A stretch of DNA of 64,000 bases from positions 185,970,973 through 186,034,972 of the forward strand of contig NC_066582.1 in the NCBI RefSeq assembly GCF_024323335.1, read 5' to 3'. The DNA comes from Lathyrus oleraceus (lineage: Eukaryota > Streptophyta > Magnoliopsida > Fabales > Fabaceae). The notes under the pieces were generated by a model. That model had not been told where the DNA came from. It made no database searches and worked only from the letters and a program-made list of their open reading frames with translations. This document shows positions 46,467 to 58,640 of the stretch, piece by piece; the first letter of the stretch is position 1, and each line of letters opens with the position of its first letter. The translations under genes and the position numbers were made by a program.

Positions 46467-47871
46467 TGAAATTCTAGTTATCAGACTTAGGATGTCACAC
46501 TGGTTGTTATGACATCCAATTCTGCACTGACAGGGATTATGCAGAACTTAACAGTAAGTGCAGTAAATAACACAAGTAATTGTTCACCCAGTTCAGTCCA
46601 ACATGACCTACGTCTGGGGGCTACCAAGCCAGGGAGGAAATCCACTATTAGTAGTATCAATTCAAAGCTAAACTCACCCGTTTACAACTTATCACTTAAT
46701 CCCTACCCAATGCAATTTCAATCTTAACCTAAGATCAGAGTTCCTACTCACTCCCCCTCAATCACCTTAGTGATTACTATCTTTAAACAATATTAAAGAC
46801 AAGTTGAAGTCACACTTCAAACAACTCTTGATTGTGCTTCACAGCTTTAATCAAGATACACAGCACTCACGCTTAAAAGCTTTGAGTGACACAACACTTA
46901 CAACTCAATGAACACCCTATGCCAAAGCTATCATCTACTTGATAGTGACTTGGCTTACAAGATACGTCTAATACAAGACTCACAAAAATACAGCAGTGAA
47001 GTATGATGGACACACTTAATCTTCACGCCTCAAAATCCCTGAAACTGAATGAAGGAACGCCTTCCTTTTATATTGCAGTATCCTGGGCTTTTGCACCTGT
47101 ATTCTCCTGAATTTAAGGTCACACAAGTTTCCATAAATTCAACATTTAGGTTACTAACAAATAGGCTATTTGTTAGGTTCATTGAATGTAGATTGGTTGT
47201 TGATTTCCTGGTTTTTCTCTAAGCTGTTGACTTCCTGAAGAATAGCCTGAGAAAAAGCTGAAACAGAAAACTGAACAACCTACAATGTAGCATATGCTGT
47301 CAGGCATGAATGTCACGACATTCAGCTTGACATCAAGGTTCATATGCTGAGTCTGTTTTTCCAGAAAACAGACTGTACAATTTTGCTGACCTGTACATGA
47401 TCAAAATGACCATACTACAGTGAAAGCTTACATTAATAAATGTCAAAGTGTCTAACTTAACATTTACACAATTGGCCTTAAGTTAGTTCTGTTGTTCTTT
47501 TTGAAGAACAAACTAAGTTACATGCTGAAGTATAGCAGAACACCATTCTGTCTAATCTTCAGCAGCTGCTGTCAATGATGAAAGTTATAACATCCAGTTT
47601 GACTTTCAGTCAGTAGGCCTTATGCCAGGTCTGGTCTTTCCTTGATAACCAGACTGGAAATAAATACTAAGTTCTAACAGAACTCCTGCTGTCCTTAGTA
47701 TCTGTTGACAGGTATGAATGTCACAGCATCCAGTTTGACATTCAATAAAACCTGTGTTAGCTAGTCCTGCAGTAACTACAATGTAGTCATATCTACATGT
47801 CATGACATCAGTCAAGACATTAGTAACCATCTAGTGTTTTACCATATAATGCAGCCAATTAAGCACCTACA
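46467..47871 (-). repeat. Element C 3' LTR
   Basis: TG...CA ends; minus-strand start TGTAGGTGCTTAATTGG. TATA box (ATATAAAAGG on minus) at about 47065-47074. Confidence 0.93.
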
Positions 47872-48319
47872 AACTCCCCCTTTGGCAAATTTTTGGCTAA
47901 AACACTTTGATCCCCATAACAGAGTTCATGGCAGCGGAATCACACACCTAGCAGGAAATATTACTAGCTAATACACTCAGAGTGGCAGCACACTCACACA
48001 CATACAGAAGTTAAAAAAAACTTCACACAGCAGCACACACAGGGGAGAGAAGTTAAATAAAAATTTCACACACACATAGCAGCATACAAACAGAAGCTAA
48101 ATGCACCCTTCATCACACATAAGCTGCAGTAGAGGAAAACTTCAATCTGTCAGAATGAGAACCTGTTTTAACAAATTTAACAAAGTAAACTTTTGTAAAC
48201 TTTTGTTGTCTTGGGGTATCACTTGTCACTCCCCCTTTTTGTCAAAAATGTTGCCAAAGCAACACATTAAGCTACAGATCCACAAATAGTAATGACAGAA
48301 AACACAGAAAGACAGGTAT
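47872..48319 (-). other. Element C 3' untranslated region
   Basis: Non-coding; on the minus strand ends with the purine tract GCCAAAGGGGGAGTT next to the LTR. A second purine run (GACAAAAAGGGGGAG) lies at 48231-48245. Confidence 0.75.
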
Positions 48320-50113
48320 TTAATCCTCAGCCTCATCATCAGCCTCCTCTTCAGAGCTGGCCTCCTCCTCCTCCTCAGAGATTTGCTTATCAGCTCCATC
48401 CGTGTCCTCAGCAGAAGTCTCCAATTGCAAGATGAGCTTTTCCAGAGCATGCTTTCTAGCTTCCAGTTCTTTGCAAGTCTCTTTGAGAACTGCAATAACA
48501 TCAGCTTTGTCTGGTTGGTTGCCAGCTTTGGATGATTCTCCTGATGTCAAGACAATGTCAGGGACATGCTTGCCCAGGAACAGTTTGTAGCTGAAAGCCA
48601 ATGGACTCTCTCTTCTCTTCACAAAGTCATTATCTGTCAGGATATGTGGAAATTGATTCAGCACAATTCCACATATGAGAGATGGAAAGGCAATGGGTCC
48701 CTTCACACTAAAGCTCCCAGCATGTTTCATTGTCTGATCAAAGATGTAAGTGCCATAGTCCACCGTTGTCTTGGTTCCCACTGCATAGATGAACTTCCCT
48801 AATGCCACAGACACAGTTGACTTGTGATTAGTGGGTACCCAGTTGGCTGCTCCAACTTTGTGAAGTATTGCATACTTAACACTTAGTTGGCTGGCTACCA
48901 GCTTCCCTTTGAGAGGCCATTTCTGTACTTACTTTGTTGTGATGACTTGACAGATAGTGTTGTCAGTCACTTCAAGTTCTGGCTGCACTTCATTTGGTCT
49001 TCCCAAATACAGATTTATCACTGAAGGGGAGAAAGTCACGCACTTGACACGCACATAGACCTTTCTAAATTCTCTGGATTTCCCATCAGCACACTCCTCA
49101 GACAGATTAACAATGAACTCCTTCACTAAGGTCTCATAGCTTTTAGGGAGTTTACTCACAGTTCTCATCAGTCCTGCTTCTTTGATGAGATCCACAATTT
49201 CTTTACACTCCAATGCATTCTGGGCCAGTTCTCTCTCCAATGCCAGCCTCTTGTGGTATACATACTTCCACATGTTGACACTGGAGGCAAAGTGGAAGGA
49301 CACATTGTCAATGGGAACATCTGGGACACTGGTTGCCAGCCTGCTGGAAGAAGGCTTCTTCCTGGACATGGATGTTGTGACATCACATGGGACATCAGAT
49401 TCAGACTCAACCACCACAGCCTTGGTCTTCAACTTCTTAGGCACCTCTTTGCTCCAAGCTTTTGTAGGTCCATAACCTTTCCTCTTGTGTGCACTCTCTG
49501 ACTCTGGTTGCTTGTGAGGATTTGTTTCACCAACTTCCTTGGAGGGGAACTTCTGCTCCACAGTCTTATTTTCCCTTCTAGACCTAACTCTCTTGGCTAT
49601 CCTAGGGACAACTGAAGCCAGAAGTTCATTGTCCGAGAGCTCTTCCACGTTAATCGTTTCAGTTCTAGGGTTGTCCTCAACACTTTGAGTAACATTGGCC
49701 TTCTCACCTCTCACTTTGCCTGAGGGTTTGTCAATCTTTGACCCCTCATGAGCATCCGGTTGCTCAACATTATCAGTGACATTTTTCCTCAACACTACTG
49801 CTTTATCTTGACATGCAGCACTATCAGGAATGATTGTGTTCAAGGGAACAGAAACCCCAGGAACATTTCGATTACCAGATAGTATCTGAGTGACGATAGT
49901 TGCAATGGAGTTATGTACATACCTTGACCCTTCCCTTGTGTGTTCATCAAGAGCGATTTCTGATGAAAACCCGGTGACCGTTTCCTTAGGTCTTCTTGCA
50001 TGGGACGAAGTTGCTGCGTCAACAACTGAATCCTCCCGGGTAGGATGGTAAGACTCGGTGCTGAGAGAATCAGACATGGTGGTGTAGGAGGAGGTATCGG
50101 ATTGACGAGCCAT
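48320..50113 (-). pseudogene. Element C ORF2 ('putative plant transposon protein', one stop)
   Basis: ATG at 50113-50111 (MARQSDTSSYTTMSDSL). One frame runs to the stop at 48320-48322, 597 codons, interrupted only by a TAA at 48929-48931 after ICQVITTK. Upstream residues in the same open frame (to 50296) look like leader translation. Ser/Thr- and Lys/Glu-rich N-terminal half with a basic nuclear-signal-like run (RIAKRVRSRREN). The C-terminal half holds conserved ORF2 blocks (MWKYVYHKRLALERELA, KSYETLVKEFIVNLSEEC, FSPSVINLYLGRP, GKFIYAVGTKTTVDYG, FPSLICGIVLNQ), and the end is very acidic (EEEEEASSEEEADDEAED). Same family as the ORF2 of element A though diverged. Function unknown; no signal peptide or membrane span seen. 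Confidence 0.8.
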
Positions 50114-50218
50114 GCTGAAAATCTTGGAGGGAAGATGAACCGTTTCTTTGGACGAGGGTTTGCACGAGTGGAGAATGAAGCGACTGAATATGAAACGCTT
50201 TATGCAAGAGTAAGGTCT

Positions 50219-50228
50219 ATTATATTTT
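50219..50228 (-). promoter_or_regulatory. TATA-like box upstream of ORF2 (element C)
   Basis: On the minus strand AAAATATAAT about 110 bp before the ORF2 ATG. The position parallels the box before ORF2 in element A. Function inferred only. Confidence 0.35.
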
Positions 50229-50302
50229 GACCACTCAGAGCTCACTATTAGTTGTTTAATAATTTGACTTATTAAACAATAGCTAACTAACTTCATTAGT
50301 TG

Positions 50303-52816
50303 CTATAACTTTTCAGACGCACGCATTCCCTTTTTGCCCTTACTAGTCTCACACTTAGTAATGTACAATGTCATGACATTCCGGGTGACATTGTACTCCG
50401 TCTGCATCAGGTTCCTCCATACTGGAGATGACCACTTGCTACCACAAGCTAGGTACTGAGTTTCTGCAGACGTCAATAATACACACCTCTGTCTGTCCCT
50501 TGCTATCATATTAGTAGCATGATGACCAATGGGAATCAAGGGCTCATTACTTTTGATCGGACACTTTCCACAGTCTGTCCTTTTACCTAAAGACAGATAT
50601 GAGACTCTTCTCATCGCTCCCTTGGAACTGCTCTTCTTCACTCCTTTTACCTGAAGGGGATCAAGTCTTCCATGTCCCAGCTTCCCTTCCTGATCTCCCT
50701 TGGCCAAAGGACATTTGGGAAGGTTGAGATAGTCTTTAGATTTCCATAAATAGCAATTATCTTTGGATCTATCTCCTCTCATCACTTCTTGATTGCACCC
50801 ATTCAACACCACACATCCTCCCTTGGTAAATTCCACCTTGTATCCTTGGTCACACAGTTGGCTGATGCTTATGAGGTTCACAGTTAGTCCTTTTACTAAC
50901 AATACATCACTCAATTTTGGAGTTTCTGGACAGTCCAGCTTCCCAACACCCATGACTTCTCTTTTAGTTCCATCCCCCAATGTCACAAACTTGGTGTTAG
51001 CAGGATGTAGATTCACCACTAGGTTGTTCATCCCAGTCATATGCCTTGAGCAGCCACTATCAAGGTACAAATGTTGTCTGATATGTCCCCTTGAAGAAGT
51101 GTGAGAAAGGTTAGCAACACACTGTTGATTCTCAGGCGAGAAGTGAATCTTAGATGCCAGCTGCTTAGGATTGACCTGAGGTGTCTGCTTAGTCGCCCAT
51201 GTTTGTTTCTTGATGGGGACATTATGCATACACACTTATTTCTTAGGCCTACCTTGAGGGGTCTGGTTTGGGTAACCATGCAGCCTATAGCAGAATGGTT
51301 TTATGTGACCAAATCTACCACAGTAATGACATTTCCATCTCTTGAATTTCTTCTTCTGATGATTGTTCATTCTGGTTCCTCGATGTTGTGACTTTGGATG
51401 TGACTTCCCTTTGGGTTTCTGAACTTTAGCCTTTGGGCGTTTGCGTTCAACTGAGGATCTTTTCCCAAAGCCTAAACCAGATGTGGTTCCAGACTTCTGT
51501 CCTGTCTTCAGGATCTCTTCCAAGGTGTCAGATCCTTTATTCAACATTTTGATGGATTTGGTCATTTGGTCTAGCTTAGAGATCAGCGAAGAAATCTCAC
51601 CCTTCAGACCCTCTATGACTTTCAGCTGCTCTAGTTTCTCAGCTTCTAGCTCTTTGATGAGTTTCTTATGCTTTTCTCCTTGGATGCAAACTTCTGCACT
51701 TTTAACACATAATTCTTTATATGAGACAGCAAGTTCATCCAAGGTGAGCTCATCTCCACTAGAGTTATCCTCAGAGGCACACACACTGGTCAGAGCAGTG
51801 ACATGTTTGGTCGATTCTCCTTCAGATTCACTCTCAGTGTCTTCTTTTGACCAGGTGACAGATAGCCCTTTCCTTTGCCTCATGGGAAAGGTAGGGCAGT
51901 CATCCTTAATATGACCATATCCTTCACATCCATGGCATTGGATTCCCTTGCCTTGGGTGACCTTTTCTTCAGAAGTTGATCTTTTATTTATGTCAGACGG
52001 GATGTTCTTGACATTAGGTCTACCCTGTTGATCAAATTTCTTTATGAGCTTGTTGAACTGTCTCCCAAGCATGGCTAAGGCTTCTGATATACTTTCCTTA
52101 CCTCCAGTATATCCTGCTTCTGACTCCTATTCAGCATTAGATACAAAGGCTATGCTTATGTTCTTCTTCTCAGCATACTCACCCAAGCCCATTTCAAAGT
52201 TTTGGAGGGAACCAATGAGTTCATCCACCTTCATGTTGCAGATGTCCTGCGCCTCCTCTATGGCTGTGACCTTCATAGCAAATCTCTTAGGCAAGGACCT
52301 GAGAATCTTTCTTACAAGTTTCTCTTCAGCCATTTTCTCACCTAGTCCACTAGAGGTGTTTGCAATTTCAAGAATATTCATGTGAAAGTCATGAATAGTC
52401 TCATCCTCTTTCATCCTCAGATTTTCAAACTTGGTGGTCAGCATCTGAAGTTTGGACATCTTCACCTTGGAAGTACCTTCATGAGTTACCTTGAGGGTAT
52501 CCCAAACTTCCTTAGCTAGTTCACAGTGGTGTACCAGCCTGAAGATGTTCATGCTGATTCCATGGAACAATGCATTCAAGGCCTTGGAATTTCCAAGAGC
52601 TAATGCCTCTTGCTCCTTGTCCCACTCTTCTTCAGGAATCTGCACACTGACTCCATCTTCACCTGTCCTCATTGGATGTTCCCATCCTTTGTTGACAGCT
52701 CTCCAGACTTTGCTGTCTAGAGACCTTAAGAAGGCTATCATACGAGGCTTCCAGTCATCATAATTAGAGCCATCCAACATGGGTGGTCTGTTTGAGTGTC
52801 CTAAATCCTTGTCCAT
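50303..52816 (-). pseudogene. gag: Element C gag-protease with truncated integrase/RNase H fusion
   Basis: The ATG at 52816 starts MDKDLGHSNRPPMLDG. A single frame (838 codons) runs to 50303 with a TAG at 52127-52129 and a TAA at 51236-51238. It has the UBN2-type gag core (EKLVRKILRSLPKRFAMK), a first CCHC knuckle (CHGCEGYGHIKDDC), a coiled-coil stretch (KLIKELEAEKLEQLKVIEGL), a second intact CCHC knuckle (CHYCGRFGHIKPFC), protease (YLDSGCSRHMTGMNN), an integrase N-terminal block (GKLGHGRLDPLQVKGVKK) and then, after a deletion near 50520, an RNase H fragment (VLLTSAETQYLACGS, EYNVTRNVMTLY). The integrase core and all of reverse transcriptase are absent. Apart from the two stops, gag and protease are complete in outline. 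Confidence 0.85.
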
Positions 52817-52872
52817 GGTACTAGAAAGTAACTTCCCTAGATCTCACCCAGAAATTCACAGGCAAGGTGCCT

Positions 52873-52884
52873 GCTCTGATGCCA
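52873..52884 (-). other. Element C primer-binding site
   Basis: On the minus strand TGGCATCAGAGC, one base from the usual TGGTATCAGAGC, two bases after the 5' LTR. Confidence 0.82.
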
Positions 52885-52886
52885 AT

Positions 52887-54291
52887 TCAAATTCTAGTTA
52901 TCAGACTTAGGATGTCACACTGGTTGTTATGACATCCAATTCTGCACTGACAGGGATTATGCAGAACTTAACAGTAAGTGCAGTAAATAACACAAGTAAT
53001 TGTTCACCCAATTCAGTCCAACATGACCTACGTCTGGGGGCTACCAAGCCAGGGAGGAAATCCACTATTAGTAGTATCAATTCAAAGCTAAACTCACCCG
53101 TTTACAACTTATCACTTAATCCCTACCCAATGCAATTTCAATCTTAACCTAAGATCAGAGTTCCTACTCACTCCCCCTCAATCACCTTAGTGATTACTAT
53201 CTTTAAACAATATTAAAGACAAGTTGAAGTCACACTTCAAACAACTCTTGATTGTGCTTCACAGCTTTAATCAAGATACACAGCACTCACGCTTAAAAGC
53301 TTTGAGTGACACAACACTTACAACTCAATGAACACCCTATGCCAAAGCTATCATCTACTTGATAATGACTTGGCTTACAAGATACGTCTAATACAAGACT
53401 CACAAAAATACAGCAGTGAAGTATGATGGACACACTTAATCTTCACGCCTCAAAATCTCTGAAACTGAATGAAGGAACGCCTTCCTTTTATATTGCAGTA
53501 TCCTGGGCTTTTGCACCTGTATTCTCCTGAATTTAAGGTCACACAAGTTTCCATAAATTCAACATTTAGGTTACTAACAAATAGGCTATTTGTTAGGTTC
53601 ATTGAATGTAGATTGGTTGTTGATTTCCTGGTTTTTCTCTAAGCTGTTGACTTCCTGAAGAATAGCCTGAGAAAAAGCTGAAACAGAAAACTGAACAACC
53701 TACAATGTAGCATATGCTGTCAGGCATGAATGTCACGACATTCAGCTTGACATCAAGGTTCATATGCTGAGTCTGTTTTTCCAGAAAACAGACTGTACAA
53801 TTTTGCTGACCTGTACATGATCAAAATGACCATACTACAGTGAAAGCTTACATTAATAAATGTCAAAGTGTCCAACTTAACATTTACACAATTGGCCTTA
53901 AGTTAGTTCTGTTGTTCTTTTTGAAGAACAAACTAAGTTACATGCTGAAGTATAGCAGAACACCACTCTGTCTAATCTTCAGCAGCTGCTGTCAATGATG
54001 AAAGTCATAACATCCAGTTTGACTTTCAGTCAGTAGGCCTTATGCCAGGTCTGGTCTTTCCTTGATAACCAGACTGGAAATAAATACTAAGTTCTAACAG
54101 AACTCCTGCTGTCCTTAGTATCTGTTGACAGGTATGAATGTCACAGCATCCAGTTTGACATTCAATAAAACCTGTGTTAGCTAGTCCTGCAGTAACTACA
54201 ATGTAGTCATATCTACATGTCATGACATCAGTCAAGACATTAGTAACCATCTAGTGTTTTACCATATAATGCAGCCAATTAAGCACCTACA
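52887..54291 (-). repeat. Element C 5' LTR
   Basis: 1,405 bp, identical in length to the 3' LTR. Its terminal CA is changed (plus-strand TC instead of TG at 52887). TATA box (minus) near 53485-53494. Confidence 0.93.
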
Positions 54292-55740
54292 GATTATTTC
54301 AAAATGAGTAGCTAAATTCCTATTAATTGGTACTTAATAATTTCTATTAAATTATTTTCAAAATTTGTTTGCTTTGGTTACGTTTTTTTTGTTTGTAGTG
54401 TAGTTTTGAATTTTCAGCTTTTACATATTATTCATTTTGTTAGTACAATGTTGCTACAATATTGTTATTTGTGTTTGTGTGAGGTTTGGATCCGAAGCTT
54501 CTCACGTGGGATTGTGAAATCAACGAGAACCGCTCGTGCAAGCAAAATATGGAAATTCCACCACACTAGACATGAGGGATTACTGTAGAAGAACCGATAC
54601 TAGTCAGATATCACGGGGATTTCCAACTGGCGAATCCTGTGACATTCGACATTAAAAGCTCAATACTGTCATGATTAAGAGACAAACAGTTTGATGGTCA
54701 TACCATCATACATCCTTGGGACCATATGATTAGGTTTTTCAAAACATGCTTAATGTTCAACCTAGATAAGGCCACATCTGATAAGGTAAAACTACAGTTG
54801 TTCGGTTTCTCTCTAACTGGAAAGGCAAAATAATGGTTGTAATATACACCAAGTGGTAGTATTCAAACTTGGAAGGAGTTAGAAGACAAATTCCTGAAGA
54901 GATATTATTCAAATGAGAAGTTTGTGGAGAGAAGAATTGAAATTACGAGTTTTATTCAGGAAGAATATGAGTCACTATTAGAGGAAATCATGCAAACGTG
55001 GGTCGCGATCCTAAAGTAGAGAACGAGGAAGTTCAACATGTAAAATTTTAGCCAAACAATCCTTGCACACCGAGTTAGAGAGACCAACAATGCTTTTAGG
55101 TGGGTAATAACCCTATTTCCAAAGACAGTCAAAGAAGATCACCTCTAGAAAAAGCACTAACAAATTTCATGCAATCCACATCAAGTTTTGATGAAATTAT
55201 TAAGAGCAAGAGAGAGATGAACCAAATCTAGATCACCATAAACCAAAGTACTACAACATCAATCAAAAGTTTATAGATGCAACTGGGTCAGCTGTCTCAC
55301 AAAATGGCAGTCTATAGTGGGTCAAGTGGGGTTGAAAGTGGTAATATTATAGTTTTCCAAGAGAGTGAAACCTTGCAAAATCTTGAATTAAGAACCGTGT
55401 TTTACCAGTAATTCCTAATGTAGTGGGGAGAAAAATAATTCTAACAAATGAAAGAAAGAGGTGGTAGTAGAGAAAAAAGTTGAAAAAGAGTCAGAAGTGG
55501 AGAAAACATCTGAGGGAGAAAAAATGAGGAGTCTATAGAAGAGGATGTGAAAGGGTACACTCTTGATCAGTTTATAGACAAAGACACGCCATGGAGGAGG
55601 ACTCAAAAAAATCCTGAATGATCCTAATCTAAAAATTGCATACTACATTAAACCATCCTACCCGTTTTTAAAGAAGAAGCAAAAGCTAGAGCTTGAAATA
55701 GAGAAGTATAACAAATTCATGGAAATGTTGATTAAGACAC
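54292..55740 (+). pseudogene. Athila-like Ty3/gypsy: LTR end and decayed gag
   Basis: 54292-54590 is LTR/leader-like, joined to 46466 before element C inserted. From about 54600 a decayed gag follows: ISRGFQLANPVTFDIKSSIL, QFDGHTIIHPWDHMIRFF, DKVKLQLFGFSLTGKAK, SGSIQTWKELEDKFLKRYY, RRIEITSFIQEEYESL, ending PSYPFLKKK...KYNKFMEML near 55735. This block order is that of Athila gag. Many stops (for example TAA at about 54833) and frame changes. Protease and pol are missing; different sequence follows from about 55740. Confidence 0.7.
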
Positions 55741-56470
55741 AAGGCAAACAAAGTTCAAGGGATGAATCAAGTCATTATCAAGATCAATCATCCATTTTGG
55801 TGGATTATGGTTTTCACCTTATCAACACCCAAGTTCCATTGATGTTGACAAGAGTTAATTGGATCAACCAAGAATCAAAGGTTTGTTGCAAGTCACGAGC
55901 ATGGAGTCTGGGTAAGAACCATCCGAAAGGAGTGAACTAAGGATAAAAACATGTAGATCATGTTCTAAAAAGTTCCCATAGTCTTAATTCCATCTATCGG
56001 ATATTACAGGTTAAGATGGCTGACTCATCGACCCATAATATTCTCAAGAGAAACTCGTCTGAGTGTAGTATCGTGTAACAACTGTTATCAAGTCTACACT
56101 TGAACAACCTCCACACTACGTCCTAAATAGGCCAAGAGGGGGTAAATGTTCTACGGTCCTCAACTTCTCAGACCCAAATTAGAAATAGTAATGCCTAACC
56201 ACAAATACTTGTATGACATTTCCAAATCCAAAAGAGTCTCCACTAGCAGATGGGTCTCAAGCCAACTTGTTAAGGGCTACTCCACACAAGTCGAACATGA
56301 CTATATCATCCTCCTATCTTAATTGCACTCAAGTTCGGGTTATAACTTATCTCACCACTCAGAGATCACCAAGCACAACAAGAAGATTATATCACACATA
56401 CATATATACAAACATCACATATATACAAATATACACACATAAAAAGTAGGCTAAACCCACTGGAGACTAC
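55741..56470 (-). other. Probable internal leader of a minus-strand Ogre element
   Basis: No credible gene. It lies inside the Ogre element whose primer site is at 56471-56488 on the minus strand, so it should be leader or 5' internal DNA. The border with the Athila-like remnant is near 55740. A short AT/AC-rich run is at 56395-56445. Confidence 0.45.
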
Positions 56471-56488
56471 TCCCCAACAGAGTCGCCA
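56471..56488 (-). other. Ogre primer-binding site (tRNA-Arg type)
   Basis: On the minus strand TGGCGACTCTGTTGGGGA, close to the tRNA-Arg-type primer site known for Ogre elements, nine bases after the LTR end. Confidence 0.82.
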
Positions 56489-56497
56489 CTTAATTTT

Positions 56498-58256
56498 TGT
56501 AGCGGTAAATTCATGATCATCAAGATATGGATAAGCTAGATATCAAATAACAAGAGTCGACACCGCGCTTTTATTGTTTCCAAGGGAAAAGGGAAAAAGT
56601 ACGAACAAAACCCAAAAAGTAAGAAGTTTTCAAATCAAAACTAATAAAATGTTAGAGATTACAGGTAAGGGGGTTGGTTACACAGAGGGAAGGTGTTAGC
56701 ACCCAAAGTGTCCTAGGTACTCCAAGGGAGCCCTTTTTATGTGCATATGTACTTGGTATAAAGTGATGTTTACAAACAAATAAAATGGGGGGATGAGAAA
56801 AGAATTCATTAATTATATTTTTGTGTTTGACAAGACCTTCAAACTTGTGCCTACGTACCAACATAAAAATGAGGGATCAAAACCTCGTAGTTTGTGATAC
56901 AAATTTCAAAGTGGATGCATTGCTTTTAACAAAAATTAAGTTTGAAAGGCACAAAGGCCTAAAAATGGTTTGAATGAGTTAGTTCTTTTTGGATTTTTGA
57001 AAGTTTAAGTCAAGTATAGTTAAGTCTATTTACAATTTTGATTTAAGAAAATAAGATTGAAAATGCAATGTCATAAGGCCAAAGTTTCTATCTTTTTGCA
57101 AAAGTGGTCAAAGTTTAGAACAAAATAAGTTCAATCAAAGAAGGTTTTGAAAAAAAGAGGGAGAGATTTTGAAATTAAAGAAGTTGGGAGAAGATGAAGA
57201 GATTATCCTATGTACAAAATTAAAAGTTTAGAGTTGAAAAGATCTGACCAAATAGGTAGCAATCCAATAGACAAGAATGTCAATAGAAACCCAGAATTCC
57301 CTTGGACTTTTAGAATCAAGCAACATACAAATGCACAATTATATTATCTTGAAGAGCAGGGCATCAAATAAAGATGGCCACATCCAAGATTATCCATTCC
57401 ATGATCTTCCTCAAAGTAGCTCATGTAACAGATGAATTTCACAAGTCACAAGTTCAAAATAACAGCTTCACAATGATTGTGTTGCAGATGAACTTAGAGA
57501 GATCTTGAATGATGTATCAGATAAAGTTTCAAATTGCAAGCACTTGGTTTCTCAATAAGTTGGCATTGGCCAAGTCCTTTAGCACAGGAATGTTACCTAA
57601 GTTCTAAGTCCATTTGTCCAAGATCAAGCCGACAGTCCACACAAAAGTCTTTTAGGGTTTTTGTTGTTATTATGTACATTAATGGTCAAAGACCATACAA
57701 ACAAATAAAGTATATACAGACAAAATATATCACACAATATGGTCCAAGTGGACAAAATGAAAATTGCATTAACATAAACAATTAGAATGATATGAATAAT
57801 GGCAAATGTATAAAAGCTAGAATTAAATGACATTAAAGTAAATGGCTTGAAATTAAAAGTTAGTAGTTAATAGGTTAGAAGTTAGTATTATTTTTCTTTT
57901 GCTTTTCATTCTTAGACATTCTTTGGAGAACACTCAACCCACTTATCACAAGCATGGATCCTTGAACTAAGACATCTTCCAAAGGAAGGAAAAAATGCCA
58001 AGTTTCCACACAATACCATGAAAGAGGAGAGACTTACAATCTCACTAACTAGAATGTTATGCCTTTTATGTCACAAATTTAGCGCTATGTTAAGGAATCG
58101 TAATTGGACTTATGTAGAAGTCACAACTATTTGAGGTCGGCCAATAGAATTTTGGTGTTAATGCATGTTAGAGACATAGTATTATGAACTATGCTCATGA
58201 AATATACCACACACAAAAAGAATATGCAAAAGGTGTGGCTTAATCTCATCCATACT
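56498..58256 (-). mobile_element. Second Ogre element: part of its 5' LTR, minus strand
   Basis: Starts at the LTR end TGTAGCGGTAAATTCATGAT (minus end ...ACCGCTACA). It matches the reverse complement of the last part of the LTR at 25613-30383: for example 56540-56740 against 30130-30330, and 57930-58150 against 28640-28940. Only about 1.76 kb is present because a CACTA element interrupts it at 58257. Divergence from the first LTR is clearly greater than between the LTR pairs of A or C. Confidence 0.82.
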
Positions 58257-58566
58257 CACTACTAGAATATGTCATTTTAGCCTCTTAGTTTAGAGTCGGC
58301 CACCGACGCGGACACTATTAGTGTCGGCTAAGCCTACGTTAACGGACTCTATTTAGGTACATTTTTTAAGACTGATTATTTTTTTATTAGTGTCGGCATA
58401 TCCGACTCTACTTGTTCTGTTATCTTTAAATAATATTTAATTAATTTATTTAGATTCGGTGCGACAGATTCTATTTAGTAGCATTATTTTTTAATTACTA
58501 TTTATTTACTTAGATTCCGCTTAGCCGACTCTATTCTTATAACATGTACATTTTTTATTGATTTAT

Positions 58567-58570
<4 letters not shown>

Positions 58571-58638
<68 letters not shown>
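58571..58638 (+). repeat. (TA)n microsatellite
   Basis: About 33 TA units without interruption, in the CACTA 1 subterminal region. Confidence 0.95.

Positions 58639-58640
<2 letters not shown>

Larger units (their letters stand above)
46467..54291 (-). mobile_element. Element C: young non-autonomous SIRE-like copia with gag and ORF2 but no polymerase
   Basis: 7,825 bp between 1,405-bp LTRs (46467-47871 and 52887-54291) that differ at only about 7 positions by eye (0.5%). Target duplication GATTA lies at 46462-46466 and 54292-54296. Inside, on the minus strand: primer site, gag, protease, a remnant of the integrase N-terminus fused to a piece of RNase H, then ORF2, UTR and purine tract. Integrase core and all of reverse transcriptase are absent. 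Nearly all coding is in one frame with only three in-frame stops. High LTR identity indicates recent transposition, necessarily with enzymes supplied in trans. Confidence 0.93.

Noticed and set aside
50793..51104. Plus-strand ORFs opposite element C gag-protease
   Set aside because: Shadows of the minus-strand gag frame, which carries the zinc knuckles and DSG motif.
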